Below, piece by piece: positions 7,210 through 13,755 of a stretch of 16,751 nucleotides of DNA. Within the stretch, counting starts at the first letter, position 1. Every line of letters begins with the position of its first letter. The position numbers and the translations under genes are program-made. The notes beneath the pieces were generated by a model. That model was not told the origin of the DNA and did no database searches. It worked only from the letters and a program-made list of their open reading frames with translations. The DNA is from CAIJNA01 sp964516815 (lineage in GTDB: Bacteria > Campylobacterota > Campylobacteria > Campylobacterales > Arcobacteraceae). The DNA lies in NCBI GenBank assembly GCA_964516815.1, contig CAZEXK010000027.1, positions 1 to 16,751 of the forward strand. Reading direction: 5' to 3'.

Positions 7210-8772
7210 TTATAAACCTGGTGCTTTCCACATTGAAGTAGTTATATTTTCATTTACTAGTTCTAATTGTTTTTTATAAGCTTTTTGCCAGTTTTTTTGT
7301 ATTTTTTTATATTTTTTCGTATTTTTCAAATTTGCGGTATAAACTTTTTCAAATTTTATTAATTTATTTACAGCATCATCCATATTTTTAAATACTTTAG
7401 CCCCAACACCAGCACTCATTGCAGTTCCTAAAGCTGTTGCTTCTTTTACTACTGGAACTTTTATTGTTTTACCAGTAACATCTGCTAAGGTTTGACACCA
7501 AAGTTCCCCTTTACTAGCACCACTTGCAAATACTATTTCATCTATTTTTATATTTGAAAATTTTTGTATATTTTGTAAGTTTATATTTGAAACTATACAA
7601 GCATTTTCTTGCAAAGATTTAAACATTGAAGCTATATTATATTTACTTTCATCAAGCCCCAAATTTAAAAAACTAGGACTGGCATGATACCATTTTTTGT
7701 ATTTCATGAAATCACTAAATATAGGTAAAATACCATAAGAACCAAGTGGAACTTTAGAGGCTTGTTGTTCTAAAAGCGTATATACATCTATACCTAAATT
7801 TTCAGCTTGGTTTTTTTCAAAAGTACAAAAAGCATCTCTAAACCACCTCATCACAAATCCTGAAAAAAAGCTTATTCCTTCTGCTTGTAATAATCCATCT
7901 ATTACATGAGGATTTACTCTAATATTCATATCTTGAGGTACTTTTGTTTTGGCTTTTATATTTACAATTTGTTGCCAAAAAGAACCACCTAAAATTGCTA
8001 CTTGATTTTCTTTTGTAATTCCTAATCCAGCACTTCCTAATTGTACATCTCCTCCACCCATAACAACCTTTGTATTTTTACTTAGACCTGTTTGCTTTGA
8101 TGCTTTACTATTAACTGTTCCAATTAAAGTTCCTGTTTCATATACTTTAGGAAATATATCGCTTTTTAAGTTCAATTCTTTAGCCATTGAACTTTTATAT
8201 TTTCTAGTTTTTAAATCAAAAATTCCGCTTGTTCCTGCATTGCTAGGATCACTGGCAATTACTCCTGAAAGTTTAGCCAATATCCAGTCACTTATCATAG
8301 ACATTTTTTTTACGTCTTTATATATGTTTGGTTTATTATTTTTAAGCCACAAAATTCTAGGTAAGGCTCCTAATGCAAAAGTTTGTCCTGAAATATTGTA
8401 AAATTTTTTTTCTAGCTTTGGATATTTTTTATTTATATATGCAACTTCTTTACTAGCTCTTGCATCAACATTTGCAACAGCCCATATCTCTTTATTGTTT
8501 TTATCATATAAGACTATACCTTCTCTCATACTAGAAGAACTAATTGCTAAAATATCATTTACTTTTATTTCTGCTTTTTTAATACTTTTTTTAATACACT
8601 TAATAGTTAATTTCCAATTTTTATCATAATCAAAACTCATAGAATTAGGAATGTTTTTTTCCGCTTTATGTGTCCATTCTTCAGCATGCATTGATATTTG
8701 ATTTCCTAAAGTATCAAATATTACAGCTCTTACACTTCCAGTACCTGCATCTATTGCCATTAAATATTGCAT
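7210..8772 (-). CDS. lsrK: Autoinducer-2 kinase homologue (LsrK, FGGY family)
   Basis: This FGGY kinase matches E. coli LsrK along its whole length (520 residues from this start). It has YLMAIDAGTGSVRAVIFD (about 3-20), SMREGIVLYD, WAVANVDARA, SDWILAKLSG, ASDPSNAGTSG, MGGGDVQLGSAGLG with the expected catalytic Asp at about 242, a close match to VNPHVI...QAEGISFFSGFVMRWFRDAF, the ATP-site motif FASGASKGELW, VVKEATALG, and the hallmark end TTSMWKAPGL. LsrK phosphorylates the AI-2 precursor DPD in the cytoplasm. The ATG at 8772 (AAGAAG before it) falls 11 bases after the aldolase stop. An in-frame ATG at 8817 would add 15 residues inside the aldolase gene and is less likely. No lsrACDB, lsrR or lsrF is present in the window. 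A related ketose cannot be excluded as substrate. Confidence 0.9.
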   Translation of the reverse strand: MQYLMAIDAGTGSVRAVIFDTLGNQISMHAEEWTHKAEKNIPNSMSFDYDKNWKLTIKCIKKSIKKAEIKVNDILAISSSSMREGIVLYDKNNKEIWAVANVDARASKEVAYINKKYPKLEKKFYNISGQTFALGALPRILWLKNNKPNIYKDVKKMSMISDWILAKLSGVIASDPSNAGTSGIFDLKTRKYKSSMAKELNLKSDIFPKVYETGTLIGTVNSKASKQTGLSKNTKVVMGGGDVQLGSAGLGITKENQVAILGGSFWQQIVNIKAKTKVPQDMNIRVNPHVIDGLLQAEGISFFSGFVMRWFRDAFCTFEKNQAENLGIDVYTLLEQQASKVPLGSYGILPIFSDFMKYKKWYHASPSFLNLGLDESKYNIASMFKSLQENACIVSNINLQNIQKFSNIKIDEIVFASGASKGELWCQTLADVTGKTIKVPVVKEATALGTAMSAGVGAKVFKNMDDAVNKLIKFEKVYTANLKNTKKYKKIQKNWQKAYKKQLELVNENITTSMWKAPGL

Positions 8773-8783
8773 ATGTTTCTTCT

Positions 8784-9959
8784 TTATTTTTTGATTTTTG
8801 CTTGTTCTAGTTCCCAATACTCCATATCAAAACTGTCTTGTTCACTTATACTTTTATATCCACCTAAAAGTTCTCCTTGTAAAACAGCTTTTATAGTATG
8901 AGATACAATATCGTGAATAATATTTGCTTCTTTTTCATTTTTTCCAAAACTTATTATTCCGTAGTTTTTTATAACAGCGTAATTTGCTGTAGGGTTTAGC
9001 ATTATTTCATCTTTGCAATACTTATTGAAATATTTTTCATATTCTTTTTTATAACTTAATATTGCTACTTTTATAAATTCATTTTCAATTATAAGTGGAT
9101 TAAGTTTTGTTCTTATTATATGCTCAGGAGTCAATAAACCTTTTGTAGCGTTTATACTTAAGTCATCTTGAGAACTGTAATAAAAAGCTTCTTTGCTTGT
9201 ATTTATTTTCATAAAAACTTCAAAACCTTTTTCTTCTTGTATTAATTTTTTTAGATTATTAGTATTATATCTTTGTATTTGAAGTTGATTGTCAATATTT
9301 AACTTAGCATGTTTATTTAAAAAGTCTTCTGCAAGGCTAACTGCATTGATCATTTTATCATAAGAAGTTTTAGCATCATCATCAAATGTAAATATTCCAT
9401 GATTATGTAAAATTATACCATCGCATTTATCCCACAACAAATCTTTACTCATATCATATATTTTTTTTGCCAAAATAAATCCTGGCATTACATAAGGTAC
9501 TATTAAAAAATTTGGATATAACTCTTGTATGGCTTCTATTCCTATTTTGCTATTTGATATACTTACAACTGCATCACTGTGAGTATGATCTACATATTTA
9601 AAAGGAATAATAGCATGTAATATTGCTTCAACAGAAGGGTTTGGCATATCTTTATCTATCATAGCTTCTTTTTGTTCTTTTACCATATTACTATCGCTTA
9701 AGCTATCTAACTTAGCCATTTTTATTAAAACATCAAGGTCAACTCCCGAAAAACCTTCTTTTTTAATACTAACTAAGTCCCAACCACTTCCTTTTACAAA
9801 AAGAATATCTTGATTATTTACTTTTGATTTAACAGATGTATTTCCACCTCCATGTAGTACAAGTTCATCACTTCTACCTAACAAATTTGAAGTATAAACT
9901 CTTAGTGCTAAGTCATCTGTGTACTTTTTTGCTTCATTTTCATCCCATAAGTTTTGCAT
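8784..9959 (-). CDS. Stand-alone class II aldolase, RhaD-type (aldolase domain only)
   Basis: This is a metal-dependent class II aldolase/adducin-fold protein of 391 residues. Motifs are ELVLHGGGNTSVK (32-44), LFVKGSGWDL (53-62), PSVEAILHA with the expected catalytic Glu111, the metal pair in VDHTHSDAV (His125, His127), and LHNHGIF with the third metal His (His185 or His187). The C-terminus (YGIISFGKNEKEA, LLGGYKSISEQDSFDMEYW) is characteristic of the aldolase half of bifunctional aldolase/short-chain dehydrogenase proteins (RhaD/YuxG type, about 700 residues), but the dehydrogenase half is absent. Family members split phosphorylated ketoses into DHAP plus an aldehyde. Directly upstream of lsrK, it should act on the kinase product. 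The start is supported by TTAGGA just before the ATG, within the end of the ABM gene. Confidence 0.87.
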   Translation of the reverse strand: MQNLWDENEAKKYTDDLALRVYTSNLLGRSDELVLHGGGNTSVKSKVNNQDILFVKGSGWDLVSIKKEGFSGVDLDVLIKMAKLDSLSDSNMVKEQKEAMIDKDMPNPSVEAILHAIIPFKYVDHTHSDAVVSISNSKIGIEAIQELYPNFLIVPYVMPGFILAKKIYDMSKDLLWDKCDGIILHNHGIFTFDDDAKTSYDKMINAVSLAEDFLNKHAKLNIDNQLQIQRYNTNNLKKLIQEEKGFEVFMKINTSKEAFYYSSQDDLSINATKGLLTPEHIIRTKLNPLIIENEFIKVAILSYKKEYEKYFNKYCKDEIMLNPTANYAVIKNYGIISFGKNEKEANIIHDIVSHTIKAVLQGELLGGYKSISEQDSFDMEYWELEQAKIKK

Positions 9960-9962
9960 GTT

Positions 9963-10250
9963 CTATCCTAAGACTTCTAGTTCATCTGAATATTTTTTTA
10001 AGCAATAAGGTTCATAAGAACTTTTGTATATTTTGTAATGCTCACTTAGCTTATGTCCATCTAAAGCTTCTTCATTTTCCCATGTTTCAACTGCCATGAA
10101 CTTCTCTCTTTTATTTTCATATTGTACTATTTCATAAAATAAACAACCTTTTTCAGCCTTACTAGGTATTACCATAGCACTTAATAATTCTTTCATTTTT
10201 TCAATTCCATCTGGTTTTGCTATAAATGTCACTCTTTTTGTTATTGTCAT
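9963..10250 (-). CDS. ABM-domain (LsrG/YgiN-like) small protein
   Basis: This 95-residue protein has the antibiotic biosynthesis monooxygenase (dimeric alpha-beta barrel) fold. It shows KAEKGCLFYEIVQ (about 31-43), FMAVETWENEEALDGHKLSEHY (about 51-72, broken here only by naming) and a C-terminal strand. LsrG, which isomerises phosphorylated AI-2, belongs to this family and shares the length and the His of the H-x-x-x-x-H-Y segment, so LsrG-like activity fits the neighbouring lsrK. The sequence is also close to generic YgiN-type proteins, so the symbol is withheld. The ATG has an excellent site (AAGGAG, 5 bases away), and the gene is spaced 3 bases from the aldolase. It is the first gene of the lsrK unit. 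Confidence 0.75.
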   Translation of the reverse strand: MTITKRVTFIAKPDGIEKMKELLSAMVIPSKAEKGCLFYEIVQYENKREKFMAVETWENEEALDGHKLSEHYKIYKSSYEPYCLKKYSDELEVLG

Positions 10251-10263
10251 TATTTCTCCTTAG

Positions 10264-10278
10264 TATAATTAAATTATA
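10264..10278. promoter_or_regulatory. Palindrome overlapping the candidate promoter of the lsrG-like/aldolase/lsrK unit
   Basis: TATAATT-A-AATTATA is a perfect odd palindrome, so each strand carries a TATAAT. The minus-strand box (10278-10273) lies 22 bases before the ABM gene ATG, giving a short leader that holds AAGGAG. A second inverted repeat, AGTATAA (10262-10268) and TTATACT (10286-10292), brackets it. The arrangement resembles a promoter with an overlapping operator. AT-rich sequence produces such palindromes easily, so the regulatory role is inferred. Confidence 0.4.
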
Positions 10279-10367
10279 GTCAAAGTTATACTCTGTAAAC
10301 TTAGACTATAGGTTTTTATATTGATATTCTTCTTGAAATGACCAGATTTATAATTCAAGATATTCAT
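10269..10367 (-). CDS. Candidate 32-residue small ORF between the Dabb and ABM genes
   Basis: An ATG at 10367 is preceded by AAGGA five bases away. The Dabb stop codon (TAA) forms part of this site, so the start lies only 8 bases after that gene and could be translated by coupling. The frame encodes a basic first half (NYKSGHFKKNINIK) and a more hydrophobic second half (SLSLQSITLTII), ends at 10269, and stops 18 bases before the ABM gene. It spans the candidate promoter and palindrome. It could be a small protein, a leader peptide linking the two units, or chance. I recognise no family. Confidence 0.35.
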   Translation of the reverse strand: MNILNYKSGHFKKNINIKTYSLSLQSITLTII

Positions 10368-10375
10368 AATTTTCC

Positions 10376-10666
10376 TTATATTACATAATCAACCACTTTA
10401 GTAAATACAGATACTTCTTTTACTACTGCTATTACTTTTAAATGCTCTTCATGTGTTGCGTATATTTGTAAATCTTCTTTATTTTTAAATGTACTATATA
10501 GAGATAAATCCATGGCTCTACTTGCTTCATCAAAATTAATACCAACTTCCATATCAATTAAGCAATTTATTTTAGAAGGTAATTGTTCTAATAGTTGCTT
10601 TATTTTTAAAATATTTTGTTCTTTGTTTTCTTCTTTAAACTCTATAAAAACTATATGTTTTATCAT
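10376..10666 (-). CDS. Dabb (stress-responsive A/B barrel) domain protein
   Basis: This 96-residue protein has the Dabb pattern: MIKHIVFIEFK at the N-terminus, EQLPSKINCLIDMEVGINFD (about 27-46), DLSLYSTFKNKEDLQIYATH (about 53-72), EEHLKVIAVVKE (about 73-84) and the terminal VVDYVI strand. These small dimeric alpha-beta barrels have varied and often unknown roles. It is last in the ubiD - TSUP - Dabb unit, 14 bases after the permease, with AAAGGA eight bases before its ATG. The adjacent lsrG-like protein shares the dimeric barrel fold class but belongs to a different family, so the two are not obvious duplicates. Confidence 0.8.
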   Translation of the reverse strand: MIKHIVFIEFKEENKEQNILKIKQLLEQLPSKINCLIDMEVGINFDEASRAMDLSLYSTFKNKEDLQIYATHEEHLKVIAVVKEVSVFTKVVDYVI

Positions 10667-10680
10667 CTAATATTTCCTTT

Positions 10681-11430
10681 TTAATTTATTAATAACTTAA
10701 TTGACATTGCAAAGCTAATAAAAATAACCAATGGCCTTATTAGTTTTTGCCCTTTTAATATTACTAGTTTTGCTCCAATAATTGCTCCAATGATTTGTCC
10801 TATTCCCATTATTAAACCAATAATAATTATTATTTCACCATAATAAATAAAAAATAAAAATGATGCCAAATTTGTAGCAAAATTTAATATTTTTGTATTA
10901 GCCGTTGCTTCTTGTATTGTATATCCTAGAAAATATATAAAAGCAATTGCAAAAAAAGATCCTGTACCAGGTCCTAAAAAACCGTCATAAAAACCTATAA
11001 TTGTTGCAATAATAAATGAAAATGCAATAATAGACATTCTTTTTACTTTTTTTACATCTCCTACACTTTTAGAAAATAAAAAATACAAACCAATTGCAAT
11101 AAGTAAAAATGGTATAACAATTTTTAACAATGATGGATCAATTTGTACTATTGCCCACGAACCAAGTATTGAACCAATAAATGCTAAAAAAATCATAAGT
11201 TTCATTTCATTTATATTTATTAATTTTTTTCTTATAAAATATATAGATGCTGTAAATGTTCCAAAAGTACTTTGCATTTTATTAGTAGCTAATGCAGCTG
11301 TTGGAGCAATACCTACAGATAATAAAGCAGGAATAGTAATTAGTCCACCACCACCTGCAATTGTATCTATAATACCAGCAATAATAGCTACTAAAAATAA
11401 AATAGCTAAAATATCAAAACCATATTCCAT
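10681..11430 (-). CDS. TSUP (TauE/SafE) family membrane permease
   Basis: This 249-residue integral membrane protein has about eight predicted helices arranged as two repeats. Each repeat begins with the family's Gly-rich motif: IIDTIAGGGGLITIPALL (about 20-37) in the first half and YDGFLGPGTGSFFAIAF (about 148-164) in the second. ALATNKMQSTFGTFTAS (about 46-62) is also typical. Relatives move sulfite, sulfoacetate or other small organosulfur or organic anions across the inner membrane; the substrate cannot be read from the sequence. The ATG follows the ubiD stop by one base with GGGGA upstream, so it is co-transcribed with ubiD. Confidence 0.88.
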   Translation of the reverse strand: MEYGFDILAILFLVAIIAGIIDTIAGGGGLITIPALLSVGIAPTAALATNKMQSTFGTFTASIYFIRKKLININEMKLMIFLAFIGSILGSWAIVQIDPSLLKIVIPFLLIAIGLYFLFSKSVGDVKKVKRMSIIAFSFIIATIIGFYDGFLGPGTGSFFAIAFIYFLGYTIQEATANTKILNFATNLASFLFFIYYGEIIIIIGLIMGIGQIIGAIIGAKLVILKGQKLIRPLVIFISFAMSIKLLIN

Positions 11431-11431
11431 A

Positions 11432-13243
11432 TTATATTATTCCCCATTTACTTAAAAACTCATCGCTAACATTTATAATATTTCTATTTCTCAAATCATC
11501 AATTACACTTTTTGTACATACAACATCATCGGGCCATATTCTTTGAAAGTTGTCTAAAGTATTTTTATTTGTAGCATCAATTCCTATTGTTTGAGTATCA
11601 ATAAATATATCTCTATTTGAATCAATATTATTTACAACTCTCCAAACTAACATATAAACATTATCTAAATTATTATTCTTTTGATCAATAATAATTAATA
11701 TTTTTATGTGCTCAAATAAAGGTTTTAATTCTTCAAATAATTTTTTTTGAGATCTGGTCTTATTAACTTTTATTACACATACTGGATTTTTTGTATCCGT
11801 GTGATATTGTTTTAAATCTTTTATGTCTTTACAAATTTCATTACATTTGATAAATAAATCTTTATCCTTCAATAACTTAATATTTGATTTTTCTAATTCA
11901 CCATTTGTACAGTCAATACCAAGCTTTCCACCAAGTGCAAAACGAGGGCTAGAATGATCAAGTGCATCAACAACACCTTTACTTATAAGTATTTCATTTA
12001 TATCTAGTCTATTTAATATCCATTTAGATATTGCATCATCATGTAAAGCTGGTGCATCTTCACTTACAAATATAGCATGTTTTACAAATGACATTTGTCC
12101 AACTCCCCAAAATGCATGCATCATTTGTTGGGCATGACCTGGATATGCAGTTTTGATTTTTGCTAAAATCAGATTATGAAATACTCCATTTTCAGGCATA
12201 TAATAATCTATCAAATCAGGTGCTGTTGTTTGAAGCAAGGGTAAAAAGATTCTTTCAGTTGCAAAGCCCATGTATTTATCTTCTAAAGGTGGTTTACCGA
12301 CAACAGTTGCTGCAAAAATTGGATTTTTTTTACTAGTTATACAAGTTACATCTAAAACCGGATACTCATCTTCTAAGGTATAGTATCCCGTATGATCACC
12401 AAAAGGACCTTCTATTTTGATTTTACTTGGATCAACAAATCCTTCAATAACATAATCAACATCGTGAGGAATATATATCTCATTTGTAATACTTTTTACC
12501 AATCTAGCATTTTCATTTTTTATAAATCCATATAAAAGAAGTTCAAATACACCTATAGGCAATGGAGCTTGTCCACACCAAATATACATTGGGTCTCCAC
12601 CAATTCCAATAGAAACTGGCATTTTTTTGCCTGCTTTTTTATATTCATGAAAAAAATGATTTGAATCTTTATGAATTTGCCAATGCATACCTAATTGTCC
12701 ATCATTATAAACTTGAAGTCTATACATTCCTACATTATGCATATTTCCATCTAAACTTTGAGTGTATACTTGACCCATTGTTATAAAAGGTCCTGCATCT
12801 TGTTCCCATGTAGTAAGTACTGGTAAATCAGATAATTTTACTTCTTCATCTTTTTTTATTATTTCTTGACATTCACCTTTTGTATTTAATCTTTTAGGAA
12901 AAATATTTTTAGCTTTAAATAAAGCACTAAATACACTTAGTTTATCACTGAATGTTTTAGGAGGTTTAAATTTTAATAATGCTTGTATGTTTGATGCTAT
13001 TTCATTAGCATCTCCTATAAAAAGTTCAACAGCTTTAGGACTACAAAAAACATTCATTAATATTGGATTTTCAAATGTTTTATTATTTTTTTTATCAATT
13101 GGATTAGTAAATAATAATGCCTTAGAATTTTTTGATTTTACTTCTATATATGCTATATGTGGAATTTCTAGATAAATATCTAAGTGATCATCAATTATTC
13201 TTAATAAGTCATTGTCTTTTAGTTGTTGTATTATTTTATTCAT
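11432..13243 (-). CDS. mqnL: UbiD-family decarboxylase, menaquinone (futalosine) pathway type
   Basis: This 603-residue UbiD-family enzyme uses prenylated FMN to decarboxylate an aromatic acid. Motifs are NVGMYRLQVYNDGQLGMHWQ (from about 170; prFMN and Mn site), VIEGFVDPSKIKIEGPFGDHTGYY (about 265-288, cut here by name only; catalytic Glu and Arg region), VVGKPPLEDKYMG (about 314-326) and FALGGKLGIDCT near the C-terminus. The roughly 600-residue form is typical of the menaquinone decarboxylase (MqnL/SCO4490 type) found in Campylobacterota, which use the futalosine route; the symbol rests on this. A TTG at 13249 is in frame, but the ATG at 13243 matches the usual N-terminus (MNKIIQQLKDNDLLRIID). 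There is no ribosome binding site, and a promoter lies directly upstream. Confidence 0.85.
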   Translation of the reverse strand: MNKIIQQLKDNDLLRIIDDHLDIYLEIPHIAYIEVKSKNSKALLFTNPIDKKNNKTFENPILMNVFCSPKAVELFIGDANEIASNIQALLKFKPPKTFSDKLSVFSALFKAKNIFPKRLNTKGECQEIIKKDEEVKLSDLPVLTTWEQDAGPFITMGQVYTQSLDGNMHNVGMYRLQVYNDGQLGMHWQIHKDSNHFFHEYKKAGKKMPVSIGIGGDPMYIWCGQAPLPIGVFELLLYGFIKNENARLVKSITNEIYIPHDVDYVIEGFVDPSKIKIEGPFGDHTGYYTLEDEYPVLDVTCITSKKNPIFAATVVGKPPLEDKYMGFATERIFLPLLQTTAPDLIDYYMPENGVFHNLILAKIKTAYPGHAQQMMHAFWGVGQMSFVKHAIFVSEDAPALHDDAISKWILNRLDINEILISKGVVDALDHSSPRFALGGKLGIDCTNGELEKSNIKLLKDKDLFIKCNEICKDIKDLKQYHTDTKNPVCVIKVNKTRSQKKLFEELKPLFEHIKILIIIDQKNNNLDNVYMLVWRVVNNIDSNRDIFIDTQTIGIDATNKNTLDNFQRIWPDDVVCTKSVIDDLRNRNIINVSDEFLSKWGII

Positions 13244-13249
13244 AAGCAA

Positions 13250-13258
13250 ATTATAGCA
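13250..13258 (-). promoter_or_regulatory. Extended -10 promoter abutting the ubiD/mqnL start (leaderless candidate)
   Basis: The minus strand reads TTTGCTATAATTTGCTTATG. TGC-TATAAT is a perfect extended -10 box, and the ATG follows only 6 bases later. Transcription normally begins 6-8 bases after the -10, which places the first base at or within the ATG. With no Shine-Dalgarno present, this looks like a promoter for a leaderless or nearly leaderless mRNA. Confidence 0.5.
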
Positions 13259-13279
13259 AATATTTTATATGAATACTTA

Positions 13280-13666
13280 TTAATTTAAGTTGTATACTTG
13301 GTTTATTATTCCTGCATTTGATAATTGCGTACATATTTTACTAACTGGCGCATTTATAAGTAGATTTAGACTATGTTTATTAATAGTTATACTAATACAA
13401 TCCTCATATTTAACTTCTTTTTCACTAACATTCCAAACAGAAGTATTCAAAGTAACAGCATCTTGTATTTTATTTATATCTTTATTTATAATCACATAAC
13501 TTTGTACTGCATTTATAATAGTTGCTATATCCTGCTTTATGGATACTACACTAGCTTTTGTATTTATATTCATAAACTTAGGAATTGCAATTGATGAGAT
13601 AATAGCAATTACTGCAATGACAAATATTAATTCAATTAAAGAAAATGATTTTTTGTTATTTTTGAT
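13280..13666 (-). CDS. Small type IV prepilin-like protein with non-canonical start
   Basis: Reading on from the first ATG (13573) toward the upstream stop (13683-13685) reveals a full prepilin N-terminus: the leader KNNKK, then SFSLIELIFVIAVIAIISSIAIPKF, with the conserved Glu and a long hydrophobic helix. A globular part of about 95 residues with two Cys follows. A start at 13573 would discard all of this. No ATG, GTG or TTG is in frame. ATC at 13666 lies 6 bases after a good AAAGGA site and is the best candidate (about 128 residues); ATA at 13669 is another. It probably acts in a type II secretion-like or type IV pilus-like assembly. It lies downstream of the NlpC/P60 gene. Confidence 0.75.
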   Translation of the reverse strand: MKNNKKSFSLIELIFVIAVIAIISSIAIPKFMNINTKASVVSIKQDIATIINAVQSYVIINKDINKIQDAVTLNTSVWNVSEKEVKYEDCISITINKHSLNLLINAPVSKICTQLSNAGIINQVYNLN

Positions 13667-13702
13667 TATATGTCCTTTATCTTGTCATTCTAGCTAGCAA
13701 TT

Positions 13703-13730
13703 CTTAAATAACTTTTAAGTAATATTTAAG
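13703..13730. repeat. Inverted repeat between the NlpC/P60 and prepilin genes
   Basis: CTTAAATA (13703-13710) pairs with TATTTAAG (13723-13730), and a smaller inner pairing (ACTT/AAGT, 13711-13714 with 13717-13720) is possible. The hairpin starts 25 bases after the NlpC/P60 stop but lacks a U-tract on the minus strand. It could be a weak terminator or mRNA-stabilising hairpin. The rest of the gap from 13667 to 13755 shows only a possible TAGAAT -10 near 13688-13693. Confidence 0.3.
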
Positions 13731-13755
13731 GTTTGTTACAAAATAATTACAATTT

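Noticed and set aside
7088..7279. Plus-strand 63-codon frame crossing the end of lsrK
   Set aside because: It overlaps the conserved lsrK C-terminus antisense, has no ribosome binding site and no recognisable motif.
8773..8817. Upstream ATG start for lsrK at 8817
   Set aside because: It would overlap the aldolase end by 34 bases and add a Lys-rich leader; the ATG at 8772 has its own purine-rich site and matches the conserved YLMAIDAGTGS beginning.
10331..10360. TCTTGAA/TTCAAGA inverted repeat after the Dabb gene as a terminator
   Set aside because: The loop is 16 bases, there is no T-run on the minus strand, and it lies inside the candidate small ORF.
13290..13594. Plus-strand open frames across the small prepilin gene, and others at 12987-13175, 13928-14179, 14615-14929 and 16483-16683
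   Set aside because: All are antisense to well-supported genes and read as low-complexity Phe/Ile/Ser-rich shadows.
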